A stretch of 64,000 bases of DNA from Streptococcus cristatus (GCF_008369405.1 NZ_VSJJ01000001.1:432523-496522), one strand, 5' to 3'; counted from the stretch's first letter, positions 43,441-51,450 are shown. Numbers and translations are program-made. Notes: a model not told the origin generated them from the sequence alone.

Positions 43441-43701
43441 TTGTTTGATTCGAAAAGTCTCACACTAAACGCTAGCAACTGGAATTTACTCTAAGACGAC
43501 TCTGTTTTAGAGCTATTTGTCGTGCACTTTTTTCTGAGTCTTTTCGCTTTTGAACCCTTATATATCAAGAAAAAGAAAACCAGTGGAAGTTATTCTAAGA
43601 CGAATTTCCACTGATTTCACGCATTTTTCTCATACTAAAAGCTAGGTTGTGGGAAACTGGAAGTTAGTTTTAGAAGTTACCTAAAAATCAGGTCACCTAT
43701 T
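43441..43701. other. Gene-free stretch with imperfect repeats
   Basis: Three related words starting ggaa(g/t)tta, at 43481, 43585 and near 43659; the first two continue into ctaagacga. An 8-bp-arm inverted repeat surrounds the middle one (43581-43613). No open frame with a start site is seen. Function is unknown. Confidence 0.5.
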
Positions 43702-44289
43702 TTAAAAAAGCTGCAAACTATAAACTAGTAGGTTCCACACTAAATGTAGCCCCATACTGCCCCATAAGTCCGATTTATAGCGCACCATCCCTAAAAACAT
43801 TCCCAATGAAACATACAAACACCAAGCTAGAATGGTTCCTGGATGATGTACTAAGGCAAATAAAACACTTGTCAAAGCAACTCGAATATCCAATTTTCTA
43901 ACCAAGTTCCATAAAATTTCTCGATACAAAAATTCTTCAACCATACTCGCATTGATTAAGAACAATAAAAATGAAAACCAAGGAACTTGATGTTGAAGCC
44001 CAATTAAGTTTGCTTGATTCGTGCTTCCTTGAGCATGAATCAGACTAAAACATAGACTTATAATCAGTAGGCTAACGAATCCAATACCAAGCCATTTCAT
44101 CCTAGTTTTCATATTGACCTTGACCACTTGTTTTCGTTGACCATACATCCATAAAAAAGAAATGAGCGACGCTCCATAGAGAATCTGTAGTATAGTTAAC
44201 TCACCGATACAAAGAAATTTCAGTAAGTATAGGGATACCAATAGGACATTTACTTGTTGGAATATATAAACTGGAATTATTCTTTTCAT
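43702..44289 (-). CDS. CPBP-family intramembrane metalloprotease/glutamic protease
   Basis: 195 residues with about six membrane segments. CPBP (Abi) motifs: EEFLYR near 117-122, FALVHH near 142-147, and HLVWN near the C-terminus. In lactic acid bacteria such proteins act in bacteriocin maturation or self-immunity. Its nearness to the peptide/ABC locus (about 340 bp from the peptide) suggests a shared job. It lies 2 bp downstream of the next gene. Confidence 0.85.
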   Translation of the reverse strand: MKRIIPVYIFQQVNVLLVSLYLLKFLCIGELTILQILYGASLISFLWMYGQRKQVVKVNMKTRMKWLGIGFVSLLIISLCFSLIHAQGSTNQANLIGLQHQVPWFSFLLFLINASMVEEFLYREILWNLVRKLDIRVALTSVLFALVHHPGTILAWCLYVSLGMFLGMVRYKSDLWGSMGLHLVWNLLVYSLQLF

Positions 44290-44291
44290 AG

Positions 44292-44525
44292 TTACCTCCG
44301 AAATAAATCTTCATAATCTAAATCTAATACCTGCACAATCCTTTCTACCCATGGACTTTGAGGCATTCGTTGTTCCATCTTATAGTGGCGAATCTTTTGA
44401 TACAGACGATTCAATTCACTTGGATAGTGAAACTCTCCCGCAAACATTTTTCTGGTTAACTCAATCCAGCTGATATTTCTTTCAGCCAAAATAATGGACA
44501 AGTTCTCCCAAAATCGTTCAGCCAT
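44292..44525 (-). CDS. Small protein, possible HTH regulator
   Basis: 77 residues. The pattern ISWIELTRKMFAGEFHYPSE could be a helix-turn-helix, and the C-terminal VLDLDYEDLFRR resembles the end of XRE regulators. It is in an operon with the CPBP gene (2 bp) and the Spx-like gene (12 bp). Confidence 0.6.
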   Translation of the reverse strand: MAERFWENLSIILAERNISWIELTRKMFAGEFHYPSELNRLYQKIRHYKMEQRMPQSPWVERIVQVLDLDYEDLFRR

Positions 44526-44537
44526 ATTGTTTCTCCT

Positions 44538-44918
44538 TTAGTTAGATAAATAATGTGTTTGTGCCATGTAAATCAATTGTTTCGTATCTCTTGGCAATAA
44601 AGCTCTAGCCTCTTCCAGATTCAGATTTGGATAAACTCGCTTATTTGAAACCGCAAGAGGAAGTCTGATGGTTAGTTCAGGATTTTTTAATATCATTTCG
44701 ATGAAATCTGTTAATCTGAGGTTATCTTGATTCTTAAATCGTAATAAATTGGGAGATAAAAACTCAAAACAATCTGAAGAATAGCTCATCATCTCAATTA
44801 ATTTGTCCTTTGTCATTTCAGAAACTGAATGACAAGATACCTCTATGCCATACTTTTGAAAGAAATCCAAAAGAAGTTGATTTCTATGACAATTTTTACT
44901 TAGATAGAGATCAATCAT
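44538..44918 (-). CDS. Spx/ArsC-like protein
   Basis: 126 residues from ATG at 44918 (TGGAGGT site). Thioredoxin-fold ArsC/Spx family: an N-terminal SKNCHRN replaces the CxxC switch, and the C-terminal IRLPLAVSNKRVYPN...ARALLPR follows the Spx pattern. Spx binds RNA polymerase alpha and redirects transcription under thiol stress; here the missing second Cys argues against redox switching. It overlaps the upstream gene by 8 bp. Confidence 0.75.
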   Translation of the reverse strand: MIDLYLSKNCHRNQLLLDFFQKYGIEVSCHSVSEMTKDKLIEMMSYSSDCFEFLSPNLLRFKNQDNLRLTDFIEMILKNPELTIRLPLAVSNKRVYPNLNLEEARALLPRDTKQLIYMAQTHYLSN

Positions 44919-45360
44919 GGGAGACCTCCAAAAGATTCGGTTCCATTTGATATTCTGATACAATTAAGGAATCTAACAAATTTGAGAAGTTAATCGGATT
45001 CTTATCTTCATCAGAAGCTTTTACAGTTACTTGGGTTGTAAGTATTCCCTCTTTTCCCTCGGCTCGATAACCTTGTCCATATAAAATAAAAACGAGATTT
45101 TGATGATCATCTACAAAGGCATCAACCCCATTCTTTATGTCTTGACTTTCAAGGAATTCCATAACGTTTTGAAGATAGGACTCATAAAATAGTGGGTAGT
45201 TGTGTTTTTTATGGTAATCATCTAAAAATGTTACTTCAAACTCACATGGATAATTGGGTATCAAAAATAATTGTTCATCCAGCTGTTTGATTTCTGCATC
45301 ATGTAATTCTGTTTCTAATTCATCACAATCTAGTATTGATTCTTTATTTAATGCTTTCAT
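44911..45360 (-). CDS. Hypothetical ICE protein
   Basis: 149 residues, acidic and soluble, with no motif I recognise. It overlaps the methyltransferase gene by 17 bp and the Spx-like gene by 8 bp, so it is translationally coupled within this operon. Such proteins accompany the methyltransferase in related ICEs, as far as I recall. Confidence 0.65.
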   Translation of the reverse strand: MKALNKESILDCDELETELHDAEIKQLDEQLFLIPNYPCEFEVTFLDDYHKKHNYPLFYESYLQNVMEFLESQDIKNGVDAFVDDHQNLVFILYGQGYRAEGKEGILTTQVTVKASDEDKNPINFSNLLDSLIVSEYQMEPNLLEVSHD

Positions 45361-46702
45361 CTTTTTCCTCTATTTCTTTTAATTTCTTTGCGATTGCGGC
45401 AATCACAGGAACGGTTACACTATTACCAGCTTGTTTATAGAGCTGACTATTACTAGAGACTTTTCTAGCAGCTTCAAAAGCCCAATCAGGAAAGCCCTGC
45501 AAGCGAAAACACTCTTTAGGAGTGATTCGTCGTATCCTCAGACGGTAAAACTGTCCATCTATTAATACACCGGCTACATGATAAACTTGTTTATCTTCTC
45601 CTTCATAACTAGCAACTACTACTCCCATTTGTCCACTAGTTGTTAACGTATTAGCTATACCTTTTCCAACTCTACCACGACGATACTGAGAACTTGGTCT
45701 TTCCAAATTAATTGAATCTCCTATTTCTGCTTGAGCGTATCCTTTTTTCGTTGCTTCCCGTACTTTTAGAAATTTGATTGGTTCTGGAATTAGTATTTTG
45801 GGAATTTTATCTCCACCTTGCATTGTAGTCAGTGTTGGAGATAACCCCTCACTTCCATAAACTCGACCAGTTTCCTTAAAGCTAGTTGGTAAATCTCCAA
45901 CAACGACAATACCATGACGATCCTGAGTATTTAAAGTAAACATCGCCTCTTTGTTTTCCTTAAAGCGTCTACCATTTTGTCTCTTGTCTAATCTATCTGG
46001 TGTAATGCAAGGAATCGCAATCTTAAATCCTTCTCCTTTTCCACGAACTAAGGTTGGCGCAAGACCTTCTGAATAATAGACTTTACCGCTCATTCCACTT
46101 TTTGATGGATTCAAATTCCCTAATGTTTTTAAAATCTCAGAGTTAGTTGCTTGACCTTCTCGTCTGAAAGGAAATAAGAGTCTGGTACTTTTCTTTCTAG
46201 AATGTCCGATAATAAACACCCTCTCTCTGTTTTGGGGAACGCCAAAATTCTTACTGTTAAGCACCTGCCACTCAACATCAAACCCCAACTCATCAAGTGT
46301 GGTAAGGATTGTGGTGAACGTCCGTCCCTTATCGTGATTGAGTAAGCCTTTAACATTTTCAAGAAAAAGAAAACGTGGTTGGATTTGTTTGGCCGCCCGA
46401 GCAATTTCAAAGAACAAAGTTCCTCTAGTATCTTCAAATCCCAATCGTCTTCCTGCGATTGAAAATGCTTGACAAGGGAATCCCCCACAGATGATATCGA
46501 CTTTCCCTCTAAGTTTTTTAAATTCGTCATCTGAAACATCTCGTATGTCATGAAATTCAATTTCTCCTTCCGTTTGAAAAATGGACTTATAAGATTCTCT
46601 AGCAAATTTATCAATCTCACAAAATCCAATACACTCGTGTCCGACACTTTCCATTCCTAGTCGAAAACCACCGATACCTGAAAATAAATCAATAAATTTC
46701 AT
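45344..46702 (-). CDS. DNA cytosine-5 methyltransferase
   Basis: 452 residues from ATG at 46702. C5 motifs in order: I DLFSGIGGFRLG, IV GGFPCQAFS with catalytic Cys (~residue 77), VI ENVKGL, VIII QNRERVF, a long target-recognition region, then IX/X ending QAGNSVTVP. No restriction endonuclease gene is adjacent, so it probably protects the ICE from host restriction during transfer. Its ATG overlaps the 33-aa peptide stop (ATGA). Confidence 0.93.
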   Translation of the reverse strand: MKFIDLFSGIGGFRLGMESVGHECIGFCEIDKFARESYKSIFQTEGEIEFHDIRDVSDDEFKKLRGKVDIICGGFPCQAFSIAGRRLGFEDTRGTLFFEIARAAKQIQPRFLFLENVKGLLNHDKGRTFTTILTTLDELGFDVEWQVLNSKNFGVPQNRERVFIIGHSRKKSTRLLFPFRREGQATNSEILKTLGNLNPSKSGMSGKVYYSEGLAPTLVRGKGEGFKIAIPCITPDRLDKRQNGRRFKENKEAMFTLNTQDRHGIVVVGDLPTSFKETGRVYGSEGLSPTLTTMQGGDKIPKILIPEPIKFLKVREATKKGYAQAEIGDSINLERPSSQYRRGRVGKGIANTLTTSGQMGVVVASYEGEDKQVYHVAGVLIDGQFYRLRIRRITPKECFRLQGFPDWAFEAARKVSSNSQLYKQAGNSVTVPVIAAIAKKLKEIEEKDESIK

Positions 46703-46800
46703 TTCTTTATCACCCCTTTCTGATCGACTATCAATGTCCAAAGAGTCACACCACTTGAAATGAAAATGAGCATAACTAATATCCACTCGATTGGTGACAT
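46699..46800 (-). CDS. 33-residue single-pass membrane peptide coupled to the methyltransferase
   Basis: ATG at 46800 follows GGAGGTGG, which spans the repA-like stop. The product has a hydrophobic core (WILVMLIFISSGVTLWTLIV) and a basic tail. Its TGA overlaps the methyltransferase ATG. Excellent spacing on both sides suggests that it is translated. Function unknown; it may only serve translational coupling. Confidence 0.65.
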   Translation of the reverse strand: MSPIEWILVMLIFISSGVTLWTLIVDQKGVIKK

Positions 46801-47580
46801 TTAACCACCTCCTTTTCTAACACGGTTATTCCAAACGGAATATAGGCCATTAAACACAAATTCAGCAAGTGCTTCCGCTCGTCTAACAAAGCGAACATTG
46901 TCAAGAGCATACTGGTAGATTCTCTCAAAATCAGTCATAGCAATTTCACTGGCTGTTTCAGAAAAACCCTCTCGTCTAAATTGATCTTGCACCAATCCCC
47001 AAATATAATCTCGATCATATTTTGTGACCTTTTCTACTTTTCTTTTCAAGATAGGTTGAGTATTCCTATCCTCCTCATCCTCACTAAATAAAGAATCAGT
47101 CTCACTATATTTAGTCTCACTAACTTCAGTCTCACTAGGGGCTGAATATGAGACGGGGGCCGTTTCATTTTCAACCTGCCCTAGTCTTTTTTTAACACTA
47201 GTCCTGTCAGAAATAGATACTGGGGTAGAAGATAATTCCCCTAAATAAATCTTATTAGCTAGTCTTCCTTTCTCACTTGAAGACTGTTGAACTTCATCAA
47301 TTAAGTCATATTCTTTAAGAGTCTTTTTGATGGACAGTAATTTGGACTTCGAACAACCTAACAGCCTCATCAGTTTAGAATTAGAAAATACTAAATAGAC
47401 CGCGCCTTCTTCATCTATCCAACCACGATTGAGAGATAATTCTAGACGATCTTTTAAAATAGAATAAGCTACCTTTACTTCTAGTTTCATATCCATATAT
47501 TTCTCATCTTCAAAAAGAATTTTAGGTAATTTATAATACCGTTCTGAAGTTTGGTATTGATTTGCGGTAATTCGTTTCAT
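46801..47580 (-). CDS. RepA N-terminal domain replication initiator-like protein
   Basis: 259 residues. The N-terminal ~110 match the RepA_N winged-helix pattern (YYKLPKILFEDEKYMDM...AYSILKDR, then SKLMRLLGCSKSKLLSIKK). An acidic linker and a C-terminal helical domain follow. ICEs of this family carry such an initiator, probably for replication of the excised circle. Its start overlaps the upstream gene stop. Confidence 0.85.
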   Translation of the reverse strand: MKRITANQYQTSERYYKLPKILFEDEKYMDMKLEVKVAYSILKDRLELSLNRGWIDEEGAVYLVFSNSKLMRLLGCSKSKLLSIKKTLKEYDLIDEVQQSSSEKGRLANKIYLGELSSTPVSISDRTSVKKRLGQVENETAPVSYSAPSETEVSETKYSETDSLFSEDEEDRNTQPILKRKVEKVTKYDRDYIWGLVQDQFRREGFSETASEIAMTDFERIYQYALDNVRFVRRAEALAEFVFNGLYSVWNNRVRKGGG

Positions 47581-47750
47581 AGCGCTCCTCCAAGTTCTTT
47601 GAGTATTAAATCTCCACTTGATTCCAATAGAATCAAGCCACTTTTTTCTAATTCAGCCATAAGAGATATGGCTTCAACAATGTCAATTCCCATTTCACGT
47701 ACTAAAAATGAAATGACAATATAGCGTGATGATTGTAATTCTTTTGTCAT
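47577..47750 (-). CDS. 57-residue ICE protein adjacent to the attachment site
   Basis: 57 residues from ATG at 47750 (TGGAGGG site). Helical and soluble (MTKELQSSRYIVISFLVREMG...). It overlaps the RepA-like start by 4 bp and is the ICE gene nearest rplL. Function unknown. Confidence 0.7.
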   Translation of the reverse strand: MTKELQSSRYIVISFLVREMGIDIVEAISLMAELEKSGLILLESSGDLILKELGGAL

Positions 47751-47773
47751 TTTCCCTCCAGAAAATAAAAAAA

Positions 47774-47798
47774 GGAGAACAATATTCAACTGTTCTCC
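47774..47798 (-). terminator. Terminator between rplL and the first ICE gene
   Basis: Arms ggagaaca/tgttctcc with a 9-nt loop; a run of seven T follows on the minus strand. It stops rplJL transcription before the ICE genes. Confidence 0.65.
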
Positions 47799-47820
47799 AA
47801 AATAATTTTATTAAAAAGAA

Positions 47821-47853
47821 AAACCCTGCCAAATTAATTTTTGGTAGGGTTTT
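47821..47853 (-). terminator. ICE-borne terminator for rplJL
   Basis: Arms ccctaccaaa / tttggcaggg (one mismatch) and a T-run on the minus strand. Because the ICE separates rplL from its native downstream sequence, this hairpin probably replaces the original terminator. Confidence 0.7.
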
Positions 47854-47951
47854 TGGCAGGAAACTAAATTAATTTATCAGTTTCTAAAATGTGTTCACGA
47901 TTCTAAAAGGCTGATACTATAGTATTCCGAATTCTAATTGGTATATGCCTC

Positions 47952-47966
47952 TTATTTAAGAGTAAC
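47952..47966. other. ICE attachment site (att) in the rplL 3' end
   Basis: ttatttaagagtaac, covering the rplL stop and last four sense codons. It is the recalled 15-bp core of rplL-specific ICEs; the partner copy should lie left of the window. Confidence 0.75.
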
Positions 47967-48320
47967 TGAAGCTCCAGCTTCTTCCAATTTAGCTTTGATT
48001 TCTTCAGCTTCTGCAGTTGGAACGCCTTCTTTGATGACACCTGGTGCACCATCAACAAGTTCTTTAGCTTCTTTAAGGCCAAGACCAGTGATTTCACGTA
48101 CAACTTTGATAACGCCAACTTTTTTGTCACCAGCAGCTGTCAATTCAACGTCAAATGAATCTTTAGCAGCACCAGCGTCAGCAGCACCAGCTGCAGCAAC
48201 AGCTACAGGAGCAGCTGCAGTTACACCAAATTCTTCTTCGATAGCTTTTACAAGGTCGTTCAATTCAAGGATTGAAGCTTCTTTAATTTCAGCAATAATG
48301 TTTTCAATGTTCAATGCCAT
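47952..48320 (-). CDS. rplL: 50S ribosomal protein L7/L12
   Basis: 122 residues from ATG at 48320 (GGAGG site). An N-terminal dimerisation helix, an Ala/Gly-rich hinge (~residues 35-52) and a C-terminal factor-binding domain ([20 protein letters not shown]) are present. It is the stalk protein that recruits translation GTPases. ICE integration left the coding sequence intact because the att core restores the last codons. Confidence 0.98.
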   Translation of the reverse strand: MALNIENIIAEIKEASILELNDLVKAIEEEFGVTAAAPVAVAAAGAADAGAAKDSFDVELTAAGDKKVGVIKVVREITGLGLKEAKELVDGAPGVIKEGVPTAEAEEIKAKLEEAGASVTLK

Positions 48321-48393
48321 TGTTATTTCCTCCAAATAAGTTTTTATTTTTATAATAATAATTTGTAGCTAGGCTACGCTGCGTAGCTTAAGA

Positions 48394-48894
48394 TTAAGCT
48401 GCGTCTTCTTTGTTGTCTGCAACTGCTTTGACAGCAAGTGCAACGTTGCGAACTGGCGCTTGAAGTACAGAAAGGAGCATAGAAAGAAGTCCTTCGCGGT
48501 TTGGAAGAGTTGCAAGTGCAAGAATCTCTTCTTTTGATGCGACAGCGCCTTCGATAGCACCACCTTTGATTTCAAGTGCTTCTGCATTCTTAGCAAAATC
48601 GTTCAAGATTTTCGCTGGTGCGATAACATCTTCATTAGAAAATGCTACTGCAGATGGTCCAACAAATACTGATGCAAGATCTTCAAGGCCAGCTTTTTCA
48701 GCTGCACGACGTAAGATTGAGTTTTTAATTACTTTGTACTCAACTTCGCTTCCACGAAGCTCACGACGAAGAACAGTATCTTGCTCAACCGTCAAACCAC
48801 GAGCGTCCACAACAACGATTGATGCAGCAGCTTTCATTTTCTCAGCTACTACGTCAACTAGTTCTGCTTTTTTAGCAATAATTGCTTCACTCAT
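48394..48894 (-). CDS. rplJ: 50S ribosomal protein L10
   Basis: 166 residues, normal length. It anchors L7/L12 dimers on 23S rRNA. The start has a GGAGGTG site. In an operon with rplL and preceded by an L10-type autoregulatory leader. Confidence 0.98.
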   Translation of the reverse strand: MSEAIIAKKAELVDVVAEKMKAAASIVVVDARGLTVEQDTVLRRELRGSEVEYKVIKNSILRRAAEKAGLEDLASVFVGPSAVAFSNEDVIAPAKILNDFAKNAEALEIKGGAIEGAVASKEEILALATLPNREGLLSMLLSVLQAPVRNVALAVKAVADNKEDAA

Positions 48895-48929
48895 TTAGTG
48901 TTTCACCTCCGTAATTATTTTGCTTGGGG

Positions 48930-49055
48930 GAATTTTTCTAAAAGAAAAACGCGCCCAAACCTAGACACGAAAGTACAATACGCTTCTTTTACATGATACG
49001 TTTTGTCCTCGGTAGGATTTTTATGAGTCGAGCTCCCCTACTGTCTTAGGCAGTT
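48930..49055 (-). ncRNA. Ribosomal protein L10 leader
   Basis: Minus strand begins ctgcctaagacagtagggg and includes gagctcgactcat, aaaatcctaccgaggac and the cgtgtctaggtttgggcgcg block that end L10 leaders. In the known family, L10/L12 binding represses rplJL. Confidence 0.85.
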
Positions 49056-49072
49056 TTTTCAAACCATTTATA

Positions 49073-49101
49073 ATTATAGCAAAAGAAAAAAAAGATTGCA
49101 A
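49073..49101 (-). promoter_or_regulatory. rplJL promoter with its -35 inside a terminator stem
   Basis: -10 TATAAT (49073-49078), 17-bp spacer, -35 TTGCAA (49096-49101). The -35 is one arm of the terminator hairpin 49091-49119 of the upstream gene. Confidence 0.7.
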
Positions 49102-49119
49102 GCTTTTTGTGCAATCTTT
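49091..49119 (-). terminator. Terminator of the DUF2628-like gene
   Basis: Arms aaagattgca/tgcaatcttt with a 9-nt loop, followed by T-runs. Its T-tract leads into the rplJ promoter spacer. Confidence 0.75.
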
Positions 49120-49127
49120 TTAATTTT

Positions 49128-49469
49128 TTATGCATTTTTAGGAAAAGTCTTGTCAAGCAAGGCTTTACTAGCATCGTCAGCAGGCACCCAGCCATCTGTG
49201 AAAACTCGGTCTTTTATCCAAAGACGATTATAGAAAAAGGCCCAAAACAAGTTGTAGGCAGTTCCTACAGGTCTCAAGAAATCATCTGGGATAAGAAGCG
49301 TTGCAATCACAGCAAATACAAATAGTGAGCCAAGCATGATCCCAAAGTATTTCCAGTCTTTACGAAAAAGAGGAACGAAAAAGTTAAATAGCAAGGTTGT
49401 AATAGAGCACATAGGTGACAAAGTCTTAACATTGCTGCCATCTGGTGCTTGAATAGTAAGCTTATTCAT
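49128..49469 (-). CDS. DUF2628-like small membrane protein
   Basis: 113 residues from ATG at 49469 (AAGGAGAT site). Two or three membrane segments in the centre (FNFFVPLF, YFGIMLGSLFVFAVIATLL, NLFWAFFYNRLW). The family has no known function. Monocistronic, ending in the hairpin at 49091-49119. Confidence 0.7.
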   Translation of the reverse strand: MNKLTIQAPDGSNVKTLSPMCSITTLLFNFFVPLFRKDWKYFGIMLGSLFVFAVIATLLIPDDFLRPVGTAYNLFWAFFYNRLWIKDRVFTDGWVPADDASKALLDKTFPKNA

Positions 49470-49597
49470 CAAGATCTCCTTAAATATAAAAATATTAGTA
49501 AAGTTTAACAAAATTTTATATGTTTGTCAATTTAGGCAAATCTAGACGGGAATCAGAGCGTCACCTCTTCAAAAAAATGTAGCCCCAAGGCTACATT

Positions 49598-50395
49598 TTA
49601 ATCTACATAATGTTCTTCTTTTTTATTGAACCAAGCATATGGCAGACCGATTAGAAGACCACCGCCAATCAAGTTTCCTACGAAGGTTACAGCCCAGTGA
49701 CGCAGGATATTTCCAATACCAAAATTTGCCACCTGTGATGCAGCTGAGCTAAATTTGACGATAGCAAAAGAAGCAAAGTTAGCTGCCAAGTGTTCGTTGG
49801 TTAAGAAAACAAACATATAAATAGCTGAAATAACCAAGAAAAGCTTAGCTGTACTATCTTTCACCAAGATAAAGGAAAGAATCGCAATATTAACAAATAC
49901 ATTGGCGAGTATTCCCTCAAGTAAAATAAGTTCATTTGAACGGGCAAGCTTCATCTGCACAACACCAGCAATGAAACTTTCCTTGCTAAGTCCCGCATAA
50001 GCCGCCGAATTAGCAAAGAGCCACCCAGCAATCAGAGCCCCAATCAAGTTAAAGAAAGTACAATAGAACAAAATAATCAATGCTTTTTTCCAGTCAATCT
50101 TCTTCAAGAAAGTGCCAGCTGTCAAAAACATCATGTTGGAAGTCACCAGCTCAGCATTCAGAAAGACGATGTAGGCCAATCCCCAAGCAAAGATAAAAGG
50201 GAAGAGAAAACGACCCGTTCCTGGAACAATCTTATTTGTCAGGTCTGCCGCAATAGCTCCTGCTCCTGTACTGAAAGTCAGAAATGCTCCCGCAAAGATA
50301 GAGCGAACAGCATACTTCCCCTTGCTTGTGTCAAACAAGCCTTCTTTCTTGCGACAAGCTGCTTCTATTTTTGGAATAAATGTCGATTCGACCAT
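49598..50395 (-). CDS. Formate/nitrite channel (FNT family)
   Basis: 265 residues with six membrane helices and FNT signatures: NAELVTSNMMFL and the NEHLAANF loop containing the conserved pore His. It moves formate (or related small anions) from pyruvate formate-lyase metabolism. A cre-like site lies in its promoter, which fits carbon control. Confidence 0.92.
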   Translation of the reverse strand: MVESTFIPKIEAACRKKEGLFDTSKGKYAVRSIFAGAFLTFSTGAGAIAADLTNKIVPGTGRFLFPFIFAWGLAYIVFLNAELVTSNMMFLTAGTFLKKIDWKKALIILFYCTFFNLIGALIAGWLFANSAAYAGLSKESFIAGVVQMKLARSNELILLEGILANVFVNIAILSFILVKDSTAKLFLVISAIYMFVFLTNEHLAANFASFAIVKFSSAASQVANFGIGNILRHWAVTFVGNLIGGGLLIGLPYAWFNKKEEHYVD

Positions 50396-50425
50396 AATAA
50401 TTCTCCTCTAAGTTAAACTATGTAC

Positions 50426-50463
50426 AGTATATCACAAACTTTTATTTTTCGAAAGCGTTTTCT
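50426..50463 (-). promoter_or_regulatory. FNT promoter with cre-like CcpA site
   Basis: Minus strand agaaaacgctttcg (50450-50463) is near the cre consensus and overlaps the -35 area of a promoter whose -10 is TATACT (50426-50431). Position predicts catabolite repression. Confidence 0.6.
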
Positions 50464-50502
50464 GTAAGTTTTTTTCTAAATTTGAACTTGTAATGCTATA
50501 TT

Positions 50503-51450
50503 TCAAGTTCTTAATTCGCCTGCTAGCCGCCTTATATCTTCTGGCCGAGTTCGACAGCAACCGCCAAAAAGCTGAACGCCCTGCTTCTTCCAAAGCTGAC
50601 TGTAATCAGTTAAACAGAGCTGCTGCTCAGGATTGTCCTGCCAAGTATTCGTCGCCCCATTATAGACCTCTCCAGAATTTGGATAGGCTAGTAAGGGCTT
50701 ATCGCACACCTGTTTCAACTTTTCTAATAAAGGAGCAATCAAATGTGGAGCTGTGCAGTTAAAACCGACAGCCAATACTTGTGGACTCGACTGAACCAAG
50801 CGCCCAACTTCTTCTATCAATGTTCCGTCCGAAATCGCCGATGCCGTCTGAGCTGTAAAAGATAAATAGGCCTCCGCCTGCGGAAATTCTTCTGCTAACA
50901 AGTGAACAAGCGCCTCTGTTTCTGCTCCATTTGGAATCGTTTCAATTGCCAATAAATCACAGCCCGCGTTCAGTAAGGCTTGAATGCGCGGACGATGAAA
51001 GTCTTTAAATTCCTCCTCACTCAAATGGTAAGCTCCTGTGTACTCCGAACCATCAGCCAGATATGCAGCATAAGGCCCGACCGACCCAGCTATCAAAGGA
51101 TAAGAGCGCTGCTCCTGCTCATCTAGCGATAAACTCTTCCAGATATTTTTAACAGCTACCTGTGCCAAAAAGACCGTTTCTTTGAGAAGTTCATAGGCCT
51201 TTTCCGGACTCAGCCCAGCCTCGACAAAAGCTGGAATGCTAGCCTGATAACTGGAAGTGGTGATAATGTCACTGCCAGCCTGAACGTAAGCTTCATGTAA
51301 GTCTTGAAGAATCTGGGGATTTTCAAGCAGATACTTGGCTGACCAAAGCTGACCAGAAACATCATAACCTTGTCTCTCCAGCTCTGTTCCCAAAGCACCA
51401 TCTAGAATTATTACTTCTTGCTTTTCAAGTAAATCTTTAAACGCTCCCAT
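50503..51450 (-). CDS. mmuM: Homocysteine S-methyltransferase
   Basis: 315 residues, Pfam S-methyl_trans pattern. ILDGALGTELER lies at the N-terminus; zinc-ligand Cys are in GFNCTAP (~residue 229) and GGCCRTRP (~295). It makes methionine from homocysteine with S-methylmethionine or SAM as donor. No mmuP transporter gene is adjacent. Confidence 0.93.
   Translation of the reverse strand: MGAFKDLLEKQEVIILDGALGTELERQGYDVSGQLWSAKYLLENPQILQDLHEAYVQAGSDIITTSSYQASIPAFVEAGLSPEKAYELLKETVFLAQVAVKNIWKSLSLDEQEQRSYPLIAGSVGPYAAYLADGSEYTGAYHLSEEEFKDFHRPRIQALLNAGCDLLAIETIPNGAETEALVHLLAEEFPQAEAYLSFTAQTASAISDGTLIEEVGRLVQSSPQVLAVGFNCTAPHLIAPLLEKLKQVCDKPLLAYPNSGEVYNGATNTWQDNPEQQLCLTDYSQLWKKQGVQLFGGCCRTRPEDIRRLAGELRT

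Larger units (their letters stand above)
1..47966. mobile_element. Integrative conjugative element inserted in the 3' end of rplL (ICESa2603/Tn5252-like), partial
   Basis: The block holds a type IV secretion operon (VirD4, VirB4, VirB6, PrgI, a cell-wall hydrolase), a RepA-like initiator, defence genes and a giant helicase/methylase protein. It stops exactly at rplL. The last 15 bases of rplL, 47952-47966 (ttatttaagagtaac on the plus strand), equal the attachment sequence I recall for rplL-inserted streptococcal ICEs. The second att copy, the ICE integrase and the ICE relaxase are not in this window, so they should lie to the left of position 1. A Tn916-family element is nested in it. The family name is from memory of gene content and site, not from an alignment. 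Confidence 0.85.

Noticed and set aside
43504-43515. gttttagagcta, identical to the start of type II-A CRISPR repeats
   Set aside because: It occurs once, with no second repeat, spacer spacing, cas gene or tracrRNA anti-repeat nearby. The palindromic ctct...agag context explains it better as a chance hairpin.
46399-46415. ttcaaagaaca, resembling the boxA-like motif
   Set aside because: It lies inside the methyltransferase coding sequence and is explained by codons; there is no leader context.
46129-46647. 172-codon frame inside the methyltransferase gene
   Set aside because: The methyltransferase frame carries all C5 motifs in order; this one carries none.
47938-48339. 133-codon plus-strand frame over rplL, and 48566-48898 over rplJ
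   Set aside because: These are antisense to ribosomal protein genes; the Ala/Ser/Pro-rich composition reflects the codon bias of the real genes.
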